Source: Pontibacter roseus DSM 17521 (GTDB lineage Bacteria; Bacteroidota; Bacteroidia; Cytophagales; Hymenobacteraceae). From it: 64,000 nt of DNA. A program made the position numbers and the translations under genes. This document shows positions 34,829-44,142 of the stretch, piece by piece. Under the pieces are notes generated by a model. The model saw nothing but the letters and a program-made list of their open reading frames with translations. It had not been told where the DNA came from and ran no database searches. The stretch covers positions 432,685 through 496,684 of the forward strand of contig NZ_KB890765.1 of the NCBI RefSeq assembly GCF_000373265.1, written 5' to 3'. Position 1 is the stretch's first letter. Every line of letters starts with the position of its first letter.

Positions 34829-35527
34829 ATGACAGAAAGAGACAGGCATACGTCAGGCAGGCTGACGGTGCAAGCAGGCAAATCTTCAGGGGAGGAAGAA
34901 ACGAAGACAGGGGTGCAGCGGCTCGGACTGGACTCGGAGCGTGACGGCTTCCTTTACATACCGCAGCACTATGCCAAAAGCAAACCCGCTGCCTTGGCGG
35001 TGATGCTCCACGGCGCGGGTGCCCCCGCCGAACAGGGCCTCTCCCTGCTCCGGAGTTTTGCCGATGACAGGAACATTATCCTGATAGCGCCTGCCGCTCG
35101 CACGTACTCCTGGGACATCATCGCCAGCAAAGCTTTCGGGCCGGATGTTATCTTCATCGAACAGGCGCTGGCGCATGTCTTTGGCAGGTATGCCATCGAC
35201 CCGGAGCGCGTGGCCATCGGCGGCTTCTCGGATGGCGCTTCCTACGCCCTCAGCCTCGGCCTGACCAACGGCGACCTGTTCACCCATATCATCGCCTTCT
35301 CGCCGGGCTTCGCCTATACCTTGCATACGAACGGCAACCCCGCGGTATTCCTCTCGCATGGCATACGGGATGCGGTGCTGCCTATTGACCCCTGCGGCCG
35401 GCGCATCGTGCCGCAACTGCAGCATCAAGGTATAGAGGTGCGCTACACAGAGTTCGACGGCGGGCACGAGATTCCGGCGTCAATTTCCCGTCGGGCAGTG
35501 GATTGGTTTACCGGCACCGATGAATAA
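34829..35527 (+). CDS. Alpha/beta hydrolase, esterase/phospholipase-like
   Basis: A 232-residue cytoplasmic serine hydrolase of the phospholipase/carboxylesterase type. The oxyanion loop HGAGAPAEQGLSLL, the nucleophile elbow GGFSDGASYAL, the acid in HGIRDAVLPID and the His in GGHEIPA complete the triad. Length is typical for the family, although the N-terminus (about 40 residues) is hydrophilic and not conserved. It has its own spacer after the small acidic gene and no obvious operon partner. Confidence 0.83.
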   Translation: MTERDRHTSGRLTVQAGKSSGEEETKTGVQRLGLDSERDGFLYIPQHYAKSKPAALAVMLHGAGAPAEQGLSLLRSFADDRNIILIAPAARTYSWDIIASKAFGPDVIFIEQALAHVFGRYAIDPERVAIGGFSDGASYALSLGLTNGDLFTHIIAFSPGFAYTLHTNGNPAVFLSHGIRDAVLPIDPCGRRIVPQLQHQGIEVRYTEFDGGHEIPASISRRAVDWFTGTDE

Positions 35528-35574
35528 GCGAACACAGCCCACCGGTATACCTTGGCAGGCAAAAGCAGGAAATT

Positions 35575-36036
35575 TTACTTGCAGATGTTGCCCTTGTTCA
35601 GCAACAGGATGACCCGCACAATTTCATGGGCCTGCTGCGCGTCCAGGTCCAGGGCCGAGTAGAGGTACTGTATCAGCTCTTCTTCCTTCTCCTGCACCAC
35701 GCAGTCGGCGAGCACCAGTTGCACGGTCTGGGCAAAGAGGGTGGGCTTGTTGTCCGGTGCTATCTTGTCCACGGAATTGTCAATCAGGACTTTGCTGCCG
35801 GCCTGGGTATGGGCGTAGAAAACCTTCCGGCTATACGCCATCACATCGTGGCCTTCAAACAGCTTTTTCTCGGCGAGCGCTTGCGCCAGCGTGTCCAGTT
35901 CAACGTCCGACACATCATCGTCCACGGCGATACAGGCATGCATGATGGCAATCCAGGCCTCCTGTTCGTTCTCGGGGGCGTAGGTATAGGCGGGTGATAC
36001 ATCGGTTCTTCCTGTGGTGTTGAAAACTCCTTCCAT
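35575..36036 (-). CDS. TerB-like protein
   Basis: A 153-residue protein with a TerB-like helical domain (tellurite-resistance family fold), recognised by AWIAIMHACIAVDDDVSDVELDTLAQALAEKKLFEGHDV, with acidic DDD residues that may bind metal ions. The second half continues as helices (VQLVLADCVVQEKEEELIQYLYSALDLDAQQAHEIVRVILLLNKG). Whether it has anything to do with tellurite is not known. It is downstream of the AI-2E-type transporter (51-bp gap, same strand) and may be cotranscribed. Confidence 0.72.
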   Translation of the reverse strand: MEGVFNTTGRTDVSPAYTYAPENEQEAWIAIMHACIAVDDDVSDVELDTLAQALAEKKLFEGHDVMAYSRKVFYAHTQAGSKVLIDNSVDKIAPDNKPTLFAQTVQLVLADCVVQEKEEELIQYLYSALDLDAQQAHEIVRVILLLNKGNICK

Positions 36037-36087
36037 CCGTTCAAATTTTTGGCTCCTTTCTACATACTTGGTGTGGTACGCATTTGT

Positions 36088-37194
36088 TTAGTAGGAGCGG
36101 GGCCTGCCGTCGTCTTCCTGGGGCACCCAGTTGCTTTCCAGTACATCGTCTTCCTCCTTGCCCAGTATATAGCCATAGGGGTTGAGTTGCGGCACACGGT
36201 CGAAGATGATTTTGAGGCTGGCGAAAAGCGGCACGAAGAGAATCATGCCCGCTATACCCCACAGCAGGTTCCCCAGCAGGATGACCGCGATGGTGGCCAG
36301 GGGGTTGAGCTTGACCCGGGAACCCGTGATGTAGGGTGTAAGCAGGTTGGCCTCCAGTACCTGCATCACCATAAAAAAGACCAGCACCGCCACCGGATAC
36401 CAAAATGAATCCTTGGTGAGCAAGGCGAACGCAATGGGGAAGGCGATGCCCAGGAAAGACCCGAAATAAGGCACGATGCGCAGCAGGGCCGTGATGATGG
36501 CAAACAATAGGGCATGCTCCAGGCCAATCGCCCAAAACCCCAGCGCATACGCCACGCCTAGTAGAGAAATGACGGTGAAAGTGCCCTGGAGGTAATCGTG
36601 GATGATGCGGGAGATGCGGGCAAGGGTGACGCGCGACTCCTTCCGGCTCTGGAACAGACGCAGCCGGACGAAGAAATTCTGTATCCGCTGCTGGTAAATG
36701 AGGAAAAAGAAGGTATAGGAGAGGATGATGAAGAGGAAAAGCAAAATGGAAAGCGCCTGTTTCACGAAATCCCGCACGCTTTTGAACACCGCCTTCGCAA
36801 TGTCCGGCTTCTTCTCCTCAATGATTTCCTCCTGCTCGTAATGCGAGAGGTCGGTGGTCTGGTAGAGTATCCGCTGCAGCCTGTCTGCCTTTTCCGTCAC
36901 CTTGCCCTCCAGCCGCGGCAAGTCCGTCTCCAGGCTCTTAAGTTGGTAGTAGATTATCAGGCTCAGGCCAACCAACACGGCCAGCAGGAGCAGGATGGAG
37001 AGGAGGGCCGCCACCGATTCCTTCACGCCATACCTGCGCAGCCGGTGCACCAGCGGGTAGAGGAGCATGGCGAAAAACGCAGCGATAGCCAGCGGCAGCA
37101 GGAAGGGCTTGCCCAGGTATAGCAGCACTGACACCAGCACGATGGAGAGCAGGTTCTTGTTGAGCCGACCCAGATTGATTTGTTTCGTGTTCAT
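36088..37194 (-). CDS. AI-2E family transporter
   Basis: A 368-residue multi-pass membrane protein of the AI-2E transporter family: N-terminal helices (IVLVSVLLYLGKPFLLPLAIAAFFAMLLYPLVHRL), a soluble segment with coiled-coil character (about residues 75-135), then several helices including RIVPYFGSFLGIAFPIAFALLTKD and YITGSRVKLNPLATIAVILLGNLLWGIAGMILFVPLFASLKIIFD. The family is named after a quorum-signal exporter but many members act as Na+/H+ antiporters or are unknown. The last segment is a charged tail. Its gene is upstream of the TerB-like gene. Confidence 0.85.
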   Translation of the reverse strand: MNTKQINLGRLNKNLLSIVLVSVLLYLGKPFLLPLAIAAFFAMLLYPLVHRLRRYGVKESVAALLSILLLLAVLVGLSLIIYYQLKSLETDLPRLEGKVTEKADRLQRILYQTTDLSHYEQEEIIEEKKPDIAKAVFKSVRDFVKQALSILLFLFIILSYTFFFLIYQQRIQNFFVRLRLFQSRKESRVTLARISRIIHDYLQGTFTVISLLGVAYALGFWAIGLEHALLFAIITALLRIVPYFGSFLGIAFPIAFALLTKDSFWYPVAVLVFFMVMQVLEANLLTPYITGSRVKLNPLATIAVILLGNLLWGIAGMILFVPLFASLKIIFDRVPQLNPYGYILGKEEDDVLESNWVPQEDDGRPRSY

Positions 37195-37304
37195 CCTTGC
37201 TGAAAGGTAAGCGCAAAAGCAGAAAGGATGTTAAACGTATTTCTAAGGGATTTATACGTGTTTGTCAGGCAACCACACCTTCAGGCGAGGCTTCGTAAAG
37301 CGGC

Positions 37305-38123
37305 TCACATTGCCACCTGTTCCACCTTCGCCAGCACCTGCGCCAGGGCCTTTTGGTAGTCCGGGTTTTCGTTCATGCCGTTGTGGCCTTGCCCCTTTAA
37401 CAGAATCACCTGATCAGTGGGCTTCAGGTGCGCGCGCAGTTTCTCGGATGAACCGGGGTAAATGATTTCGTCCTGCTCGCCATGGAAAAGTGCGATGGGC
37501 GCTTGGGTCTGTTCCAAAAACCGGAAGGTATCGAACTTGTATTTGAGAAGAAAGCCAGGTATGATTGGGTATAGGCGCTGCGCGAGGTCGCCCAGGCTGT
37601 AGTAAGGGGCCTGCAGCAGCAGGAGCATCGGCATGTTTGTGGCAGCTAGCATCGCTGCGGCCCCGGTGCCGATGGAGTAGCCGGCTACCACGATACGCTC
37701 TTCGCTATACCTGTTTTTCAGGTGGTCGTAGGCAGTCTGTGCATCCTCGTAAAACTGCTTTTCACTGTTTATGCTCCCTTCGCTTTTGCCATAGCCCCGG
37801 TAGTCGAGCACAAACGTGTCGTATCCCAGGTCAGTATAGGCGGGCGCCGCATTCCCCCAGGAATCCACAGAGCCGGCGTTGCCGTGCAGGTAGAATACAA
37901 GGCCTTTGGGTTGCGGCACTGTGAAGAGCAGTCCGTGCAGCTTCATGCCATCCTGCGTCGGTATGTATACCTCCTCAAACGGCTGCCCAAACCGGAAAAC
38001 GTGTTCCTGGGGCAGCTTATCAGGGAAGAAAATCAGGTTCTCCTGCTGGAACGACAATAGACTCATAAGCGACAGGTATAGGATGAACAGTACGGCTCCG
38101 ATTTTAAGTAAAGTAGTGCGCAA
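37305..38123 (-). CDS. Alpha/beta hydrolase with N-terminal membrane anchor
   Basis: A 272-residue hydrolase of the Bem46/YfhR-like group. Residues 1-25 (IGAVLFILYLSLMSLLSF) form a membrane anchor. Catalytic residues: nucleophile in VAGYSIGTGAAAM, Asp in LFHGEQDEIIYPG, His in LLKGQGHNGM; oxyanion loop FYLHGNAGS. Located 23 bp downstream of the P-type ATPase on the same strand, so probably cotranscribed. Function, substrate and link with ion transport are unknown. Confidence 0.82.
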   Translation of the reverse strand: MRTTLLKIGAVLFILYLSLMSLLSFQQENLIFFPDKLPQEHVFRFGQPFEEVYIPTQDGMKLHGLLFTVPQPKGLVFYLHGNAGSVDSWGNAAPAYTDLGYDTFVLDYRGYGKSEGSINSEKQFYEDAQTAYDHLKNRYSEERIVVAGYSIGTGAAAMLAATNMPMLLLLQAPYYSLGDLAQRLYPIIPGFLLKYKFDTFRFLEQTQAPIALFHGEQDEIIYPGSSEKLRAHLKPTDQVILLKGQGHNGMNENPDYQKALAQVLAKVEQVAM

Positions 38124-38146
38124 AGTGGTCGGTTTAGGACATACAG

Positions 38147-40924
38147 TTAATCATGTTCATCCTGTACAGGCGCAACGGGCTTCTGGGAGGCCATCTGAGA
38201 CCTGACGTACTTCTCGATGGAGATGATGACCAGCAGCACCACACCCGCACCTGCTATGCGCAGCAATTGCATGGCGTCCAGCGGGCTTGAACCAAACAGC
38301 GTGTGCATCACCGGCACGTAGATGAACAGTGCCTGGAACAGGAGCATAGCGGTAATGCCATAGTACACCCACATGTTGCTGAAGAAACCTATCTGGCTCA
38401 TGGGCCGGATGAGCGAACGGCAGTTAAGCAGGTAGAAAGACTCCAGCACCACGAATACCGTCGTCGTGACGGTCTCTGCCTCGGCCCTGGTAGCCCCATT
38501 TTCTATCTCAAACAGGTATAGCCCGTACGCAGCCACTAATAGGAGCACGCCTACTAGCAAAGTGCGCATGACCAGGTCTTTGGTGAGAATGGGCTCCTTG
38601 GCAGGGCGGGGCGGCCGGTCCATGATGCCTGGTTCACGAGGTTCAAAGGCAAGCGTGAGCCCCAGCAGCACGGTAGTGGTCATGTTAATCCAGAGGAGCT
38701 GCACAGGCTTAATCGGCAGTTGTGAACCCAGGACAACCGCTGTCAGGATAACCAGCCCTTCCCCCAGGTTGGTAGGCAGCGTCCAGGCAATGAATTTGGT
38801 CAGGTTGTCGAACACCCCGCGCCCTTCTTCCACGGCTCCCTCAATGGAGGAGAAGTTGTCGTCGGTCAGTACCATGTCAGAAGCATCCTTGGCCACATCG
38901 GTGCCGGTTATACCCATGGCAATGCCGATGTTCGCCTGCTTGAGGGCGGGGCCATCATTCACGCCGTCGCCTGTCATGGCCACGATGCGGTCGCGGGCCT
39001 GCAGCGCCTTCACCAGCCGGAGCTTCTGGTCCGGGGCCACACGAGCAAACACGGAGGTCTGCAAGGCCACCTCCTCCAGTTCGCTGTCCGGAATCTGCTG
39101 CAGTTCCTTGCCTGTCAGGGCGACCAGCTTGCCGTTTTCACGACGGCCCTTCAAACCGATTTGGGTGGCGATGGCGGCTGCTGTCGCGGCGTGGTCACCG
39201 GTAATCATCTTCACGTCTATACCTGCCTGCTGGCACAGCTTCACGGCCTCCACCGCCTCTTTGCGGGGCGGGTCAATCATTCCCTGCAGCCCAAGGAACA
39301 CAAGGCCGGACTCGGTGTCGGCATGCTCTATGTCGGTCATGCCGTCGGGCGCCTCCGCCATGGCGAAGGCCAGTACGCGCAGCCCTTCGTTGGCCATCTG
39401 CTCCACTTGCTGGTTGATGGCGTGTTTGTCCAGTTCTCCCGGCTCGCCGCTAGGCAGCATGGCCTGGTGGCAACGCTCCAGCACCGCTTCCACGGAGCCC
39501 TTCAGGTAGATGGCGCGGCGCTTGCCTCCGTGCAAAGTGGCCATGTACTGGTGCTCCGACTCGAATGGGATAGCGTCCAGGCGCGGCTGCTCCTCTTCCA
39601 GCTGTTTCCTGCTGAAGCCGGCCTTGCCAGCCGCCACCAGCAGCGAGCCTTCCGTAGGGTCTCCTTCGATGGTCCATTGACCTTTTTTCTCCTTTACTCC
39701 GCTGTCGTTGCAGAGCATACCGGCTATAAGACAATTCTCCAAAGCTTTATTCGAGCCCAAATCAACCGGCTGTTCGTTGTGCATAATCTGCCCGTCGGGG
39801 CGGTAACCTAGCCCTGTGACAGTATACAGCTGATTGCCTGCCACAAGTTGCTGCACCGTCATCTGGTTCTCGGTGAGGGTGCCCGTCTTGTCGGAGCAAA
39901 TGACATTGGTGCTGCCCAGCGTCTCCACGGCCACCAGTTTGCGGATGATGGCCCTGCGGGCGGCCATTTTGGAAACCCCCAGCGCCAGCATGATGGTCAC
40001 GGCCACCGGCAGGCCCTCGGGTATGGCGCCCACCGTCAATGCCACGGCTATCATAAAGGTGTCGCCCAAGTCTGAGCCCCGGAAGGCCTCCACGGCGAAA
40101 ACGGCTACGGCGAGGCCCAGTATCACCCACATCAGCAGCTGGCTGAACTCCTTTATTTTTTTGGTGAGCGGCGTCTCCAGGTTCTGGGCACCGGCTATGG
40201 AGGTTTGTATCTTGCCCACTTCGGTGCTGTCGCCGGTGGCCACTACCACCCCTGTGCCTTGCCCGTAGGTGACAACCGTGGAGGAGAAGCCCATGCAGAA
40301 GCGGTCGCCCAGCACATCGTCCGCCGCGACTGGCGCCGTGCCTTTCTCCACGGCTACGGACTCTCCTGTTAAAGCCGACTCGTCTACTTTCAGGTCCCGT
40401 TGTTTCACCAGTCGCACATCCGCCGGAAACTTGTCGCCTGACTGCACCAGCACGACATCGCCGGGCACCAGCTCCTTGGCATCTATATCTTGCCTGCTTC
40501 CATTTCGGATGACGTGTGCCCGTGCCGACATGCTCTTAGACAAAGCATCAATGGCTTTCAGCGCCTTTGATTCCTGTAGGTAGCCGATGATGGCGTTGAT
40601 GAACACCACTCCGAAAATAACGATGGCATCGGTATACTCTTTCAGAAAGATAGTGACTACCGTGGAGGCCAGCAGGATGTAGATGAGGGGTTGGTGGAAC
40701 TGGAGCAGGAAGAGGACCAGGGCACTCTGCCGTTTCTTTGGGGTCATGACGTTGCGGCCATACTGTTCCTGTCGCCGCTGCACGTCCGCATCCGTTAGGC
40801 CTTTGGTAGGCGACACCTCCAGAACTTTGAGCACTGCGCCGGCCTCCGTACTGTGCCAGGAGTGGTTCTTGCTATCGGATAGGGAGCTGCTTCTGCCTGC
40901 TGTTTTTTGTTCCGTTATGCGCAT
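38147..40924 (-). CDS. Cation-transporting P-type ATPase (Ca2+/P2A-like)
   Basis: A 925-residue ion pump of the cytoplasmic membrane. Features: actuator TGES (about 187-190), phosphorylation motif DKTGTLT with Asp345, PEGLP at about 302-306 in M4 (the calcium-type motif of SERCA/PMR1 ATPases), hinge GDGVNDGPALKQA, and about ten membrane helices. The N-terminal WHSTEAGAVLKVLEVSPTKGLTDADVQRRQEQYG is the usual cation ATPase N-terminal domain. This suggests Ca2+ or a related cation export; substrate not proven. Followed on the same strand by a membrane-anchored hydrolase. Confidence 0.92.
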   Translation of the reverse strand: MRITEQKTAGRSSSLSDSKNHSWHSTEAGAVLKVLEVSPTKGLTDADVQRRQEQYGRNVMTPKKRQSALVLFLLQFHQPLIYILLASTVVTIFLKEYTDAIVIFGVVFINAIIGYLQESKALKAIDALSKSMSARAHVIRNGSRQDIDAKELVPGDVVLVQSGDKFPADVRLVKQRDLKVDESALTGESVAVEKGTAPVAADDVLGDRFCMGFSSTVVTYGQGTGVVVATGDSTEVGKIQTSIAGAQNLETPLTKKIKEFSQLLMWVILGLAVAVFAVEAFRGSDLGDTFMIAVALTVGAIPEGLPVAVTIMLALGVSKMAARRAIIRKLVAVETLGSTNVICSDKTGTLTENQMTVQQLVAGNQLYTVTGLGYRPDGQIMHNEQPVDLGSNKALENCLIAGMLCNDSGVKEKKGQWTIEGDPTEGSLLVAAGKAGFSRKQLEEEQPRLDAIPFESEHQYMATLHGGKRRAIYLKGSVEAVLERCHQAMLPSGEPGELDKHAINQQVEQMANEGLRVLAFAMAEAPDGMTDIEHADTESGLVFLGLQGMIDPPRKEAVEAVKLCQQAGIDVKMITGDHAATAAAIATQIGLKGRRENGKLVALTGKELQQIPDSELEEVALQTSVFARVAPDQKLRLVKALQARDRIVAMTGDGVNDGPALKQANIGIAMGITGTDVAKDASDMVLTDDNFSSIEGAVEEGRGVFDNLTKFIAWTLPTNLGEGLVILTAVVLGSQLPIKPVQLLWINMTTTVLLGLTLAFEPREPGIMDRPPRPAKEPILTKDLVMRTLLVGVLLLVAAYGLYLFEIENGATRAEAETVTTTVFVVLESFYLLNCRSLIRPMSQIGFFSNMWVYYGITAMLLFQALFIYVPVMHTLFGSSPLDAMQLLRIAGAGVVLLVIISIEKYVRSQMASQKPVAPVQDEHD

Positions 40925-41116
40925 GGGGAGTCGGTTCTAAGCATCAAACTTTCTTATAGTCTTACGGACTGTGCCGGTAACAAGCTACAGCCTGGTGCCT
41001 AGCATAAAGCCGTGGCCTGTGTGAAAATACGGCAAGAGTTTGTGTGTGCCAAATGATGAGGGTCACCCAGAGACGATGCGCCTGTCAGCAGATGGAACAG
41101 GCCTGAGCAAAATGCA

Positions 41117-41147
41117 AAAAGCTGCCTCCAGACGGGAGACAGCTTTT
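41117..41147 (-). terminator. Hairpin terminator
   Basis: AAAAGCTG (41117-41124) pairs with CAGCTTTT (41140-41147), with an inner CTCC/GGAG helix. Downstream of the minus-strand gene ending at 41211. Confidence 0.65.
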
Positions 41148-41210
41148 ATACAACTATGAATAGACGCTACGGCTATAGAAACTCCTGATTGTTATGTACT
41201 GGTTGGAGAG

Positions 41211-41594
41211 CTATACCTTCCCATGCACGGCGGCAGGCGCTGTCCTTTTTTTGCCCCAGGTATACCTGCGGGGCTGCACATTTTTACCCACCACCATGAT
41301 GAACTTTAAGGCACGGTCTTTTCTCTTTTCCAGGGTCGCCAAGGCTGTTTTCAGGCTCTCGGATGCATCTGCCGCTTTTTGCTCTTGAAGCTGGTAATTC
41401 CGGTAACTAGGCCCCACTTCTGTCTCCAATTCTCTGACAAACTCCCTGACTTCCAGTTCACGCATACAGGCCACTTCGTTCAGATAGGCCACTTTGTAGC
41501 CACGTGCACAGATTCTGTCTGCCGCAGAGAGGGCTGATTCAAAGTCTTCAAACCCTAACAGCACATACCCTGTCTTCAAATCCATGTATTCCAT
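41211..41594 (-). CDS. Hypothetical protein, mostly helical
   Basis: 127 residues; N-terminal half is a small compact domain (GYVLLGFEDFESALSAADRICARGYKVAYLNEVACMRE), then a helical middle (LQEQKAADASESLKTALATLEKRKDRALKFIMVVGKN) and a basic tail (PRRYTWGKKRTAPAAVHGKV). The DFESALSAADRICARGY start resembles the GlnB/ACT-like sequence type, but no family is claimed. Alternative start at 41585. Isolated, ends in a terminator; downstream sequence has the palindromic motif form GGTATACC at 41260. Confidence 0.5.
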   Translation of the reverse strand: MEYMDLKTGYVLLGFEDFESALSAADRICARGYKVAYLNEVACMRELEVREFVRELETEVGPSYRNYQLQEQKAADASESLKTALATLEKRKDRALKFIMVVGKNVQPRRYTWGKKRTAPAAVHGKV

Positions 41595-41913
41595 TTTTAC
41601 TGAAAATTAACCTAAGCTTTCATTACTCACTTCCTAAACATTATACCCTATGTTGGGCAGATAGATGGGACAGGGGCGTGCAATTAGGTATTAATCGAAT
41701 GAAATGAGGGTAAATACTCAACGAAGGGAAATTACTGTAGGCAATACGGTTCTAAGTGATTTGATAAGCATGAAGCTGCGGTTTGGTACCAGTTAACTGT
41801 GGAAATACGGAAACAAAATCAGTGTTTTTCTGTGAATGATTGGAACGTATTAAAAGTTAACTTTAAGTCTTGCAATGACTTAAGACTCCCCTGATTCTAG
41901 ATAAACAAACTAT
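41595..41913. other. 319-bp AT-rich intergenic region
   Basis: No gene seen. Contains a TATACC core at about 41640 and TTAACTTTA (41857-41865), a -7-like box with TTG at 41840-41842. A stem TTAAGTC/GACTTAA (41863-41869, 41877-41883) lies between that box and the ATG at 41914; it could be an operator. This is weak. Confidence 0.35.
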
Positions 41914-42198
41914 ATGATAGATACTGTTGCAGAAGTTATGAGAGAGTTTGAGGCGCTCGTCAAACGCGGTGAGATAAGCTCATTCTGGGTATCTGTCGGC
42001 AAGGGTGCACTTGTGATACAGGCTTCCAATGAGGCCAGGACGCATCGCCTGTTACTTTCAGAAGACATGTCTTCGTCGCTGAGCACGTTTTTCTATGACG
42101 TGGAAAAAATCACCTATAGGACGCACGATTACAGCAACCTGAAGTGCTTCATCAACGCCCGCCTGATGTTGGACAGAATGCTGCAAAAGGACAAGTAG
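41914..42198 (+). CDS. Hypothetical small protein
   Basis: 94 residues (MIDTVAEVMREFEALVKRGEISSFWVSVGKGALVIQASNEARTHRLLLSEDMSSSLSTFFYDVEKITYRTHDYSNLKCFINARLMLDRMLQKDK). It looks folded (alternating helix and strand), has no signal or membrane segment and no family I can name. A moderate promoter-like box precedes it (41857) with a possible operator stem. Stands alone, transcribed towards the YjjX-type gene with a 147-bp gap. Confidence 0.45.
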   Translation: MIDTVAEVMREFEALVKRGEISSFWVSVGKGALVIQASNEARTHRLLLSEDMSSSLSTFFYDVEKITYRTHDYSNLKCFINARLMLDRMLQKDK

Positions 42199-42345
42199 TG
42201 TTTCCAGCTGGCCAACTGAAGCTGGCGTTCTGTGCGGTACAGGCAAATAAATGGGAGCAGGGCTTTCTCTTCCGGCCTCCCTTGCTTTTCTTTGCACCAA
42301 ACCTACAGGCTATACCTGAACCGTAGCCGCTAACCCACTACACGC

Positions 42346-42912
42346 ATGCACCCTGCCCACCAAACCGTAGTAGTCGCCTCCCAAAACCCTGTGAAAGTCG
42401 CGGCAGCCCTTCAGGGCATTCAGCGCATGTTTCCCAGCCATACCTTCCATGCCCTGCCGGTCTCGGTGCCATCGGGTGTGGCCGACCAGCCCATGACAGA
42501 ACAGGAGACGCTGGCAGGCGCCGTGAACCGGGTGAACAAAGCGCAGGAGGCACATCCGGAGGCAGCCTTTTGGGTTGGGATTGAAGGCGGCGTGGAGGAG
42601 CATGCAGGAGAACTGGCGGCCTTTGCCTGGGTGGTGGTGCGGTCAGCCGCAGGTATAGGCAAGGCGCGCTCCGGCACATTTTACCTGCCGCCTGTGGTAG
42701 CCGAGCTGGTGGCGCAAGGTATGGAATTGGGCGAGGCCGACGACATGGTGTTCAACAAATCCAACTCCAAGCAGGACGCGGGCGCTATCGGGCTGCTGAC
42801 AGACGGTGTGGTAGACCGGCTGCAGCTGTACGAGCAGGCGGTGGTGCTGGCCCTGGTGCGTTTCCGCAACGAGGCGCTATACCTGCCAGGGGAGCGGCAG
42901 GCCAAGGTATAG
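42346..42912 (+). CDS. yjjX: Inosine/xanthosine triphosphatase (YjjX-type)
   Basis: A 188-residue nucleotide-sanitising pyrophosphatase that hydrolyses ITP/XTP to prevent their incorporation into nucleic acids. Marks: VVVASQNPVKVAAALQGIQRMFP at the N-terminus, PSGVADQPMTEQETLAGAVNRV, WVGIEGGVEEHAGELAAFAWVVV with the acidic metal site, and SNSKQDAGAIGLLTDGVVDRLQLYEQAVVLAL near the C-terminus. Length is usual. The stop codon is inside a copy of the iterated motif (AAG GTA TAG). Monocistronic. Confidence 0.88.
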   Translation: MHPAHQTVVVASQNPVKVAAALQGIQRMFPSHTFHALPVSVPSGVADQPMTEQETLAGAVNRVNKAQEAHPEAAFWVGIEGGVEEHAGELAAFAWVVVRSAAGIGKARSGTFYLPPVVAELVAQGMELGEADDMVFNKSNSKQDAGAIGLLTDGVVDRLQLYEQAVVLALVRFRNEALYLPGERQAKV

Positions 42913-42998
42913 CGGACTTCGAGAACCAAACTTGTTCCGCGCTGCTGTGTTAATTCACCTGGGATGATATTTGTCATAGTATCCTCTGTTGAATCCAC

Positions 42999-43006
42999 TA
43001 CATTTG
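42999..43006 (+). promoter_or_regulatory. Bacteroidota -7 box (TACATTTG)
   Basis: TACATTTG fits TAnnTTTG, 45 bp upstream of the ATG of the ABC exporter operon (43051). A TTG at 42971 is 25 nt upstream, somewhat far for a -33 element. Confidence 0.45.
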
Positions 43007-43050
43007 ATTTGTAGTACATACACAGGCAACACCATACCTGGCACCCAACC

Positions 43051-44142
43051 ATGAACCGCATGAAACGATACTGGCCCCTGGCCCTGCTGCTTTTGCTACT
43101 GGCCTCCTGCTCCGGCAACCAGGAAACGACAACACCCACCGTAGAGGACATCTCGGAATCGGTGTACGCATCGGGCGTGGTGAAGAGCAGGAACCAGTAC
43201 CAGGTATACCCGACTGTGAGCGGCATCGTGCAGCAGATTCTGGTGACGGAGGGGGACACCGTGAAGAAAGGCGACCCCCTCATGAGGCTGGACAACGAGG
43301 AGGCCCGGCTGAGCACCGAGAACGCCCGCCTGGCCGCTGAGTACGCCCGCGTGGGTGCCAATGCCGAGAAACTGAACGAGCTTCGCGAGGCCATTGACCT
43401 GGCCCGGAGCAGGAAGCAGAACGACTCGCTGCTGCTAGCCCGGCAGCGCAACCTCTGGTCCAACCAGATTGGAACCCGTGTGGAACTGGAGCAGCGCGAG
43501 CTAAGCTACAAAAACGCCCAGACCGCCTACAACTCCGCCGTGCTCCGCTACAACGACCTCAAAAAGCAGCTCGATTTCCAGGCGCGGCAGGCGCAGAAAA
43601 ATCTGCAAATCAGCCAGACCCGTGCGGCGGACTTCACCATCCGGAGCGAGACCAGCGGCAAGGTATACGACGTGCTTCGGGAGCAGGGTGAACTGGTAAG
43701 TCCGCAGACGCCGGTGGCCGTGGTGGGCGACGCCAATGAGTTCATCCTGGAGCTGCAGGTGGACGAGTACGACATCGCCCGCATCAAGCCCGGCCAGCAG
43801 GTGCTGCTGCGGCTCGACAGCTATAAAGGCGAGGTGTATGAGGCCAGGGTATACAAGGTGAATCCCGCCATGAATGAACGCACCCGCTCCTTTACCGTGG
43901 AAGCAAGCTTCGTGACAAAGCCACCGGCCTTATACCCCAACCTGACCACCGAAGCCAACATCGTCATTCAGGCCAAAGAGAACGCGCTCACCATCCCGCG
44001 CGAATACCTGGTGGACGGCAGTTTCGTGGTGACGGAGAACGAGGAACGGGTGCCTGTCAAGACCGGGCTCAAAGACTACCAGAAAGTGGAGATACTGGAG
44101 GGAATCACCAAAGAGGATGTGCTCATCAAACCAACCCAATGA
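43051..44142 (+). CDS. Periplasmic adaptor subunit (HlyD/MacA-like) lipoprotein
   Basis: A 363-residue membrane fusion protein. A lipoprotein signal ends LLLLASC with lipid-modified Cys20. Then come a beta-barrel/lipoyl-like half (VYPTVSGIVQQILVTEGDTVKKGDPLMRLDNEEARL), a coiled-coil hairpin (ENARLAAEYARVGANAEKLNELREAIDLARSRKQ to LSYKNAQTAYNSAV), a second lipoyl half (TSGKVYDVLREQGELVSPQTPVAVVGD) and a C-terminal beta barrel. It is the first gene of an adaptor/permease/ATPase operon and presumably links the ABC pump to an outer membrane protein. Confidence 0.88.
   Translation: MNRMKRYWPLALLLLLLASCSGNQETTTPTVEDISESVYASGVVKSRNQYQVYPTVSGIVQQILVTEGDTVKKGDPLMRLDNEEARLSTENARLAAEYARVGANAEKLNELREAIDLARSRKQNDSLLLARQRNLWSNQIGTRVELEQRELSYKNAQTAYNSAVLRYNDLKKQLDFQARQAQKNLQISQTRAADFTIRSETSGKVYDVLREQGELVSPQTPVAVVGDANEFILELQVDEYDIARIKPGQQVLLRLDSYKGEVYEARVYKVNPAMNERTRSFTVEASFVTKPPALYPNLTTEANIVIQAKENALTIPREYLVDGSFVVTENEERVPVKTGLKDYQKVEILEGITKEDVLIKPTQ

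Noticed and set aside
35575..36036. Tellurite-resistance operon
   Set aside because: Only a TerB-like domain is present; no TerC, TerD or TerZ genes are near.
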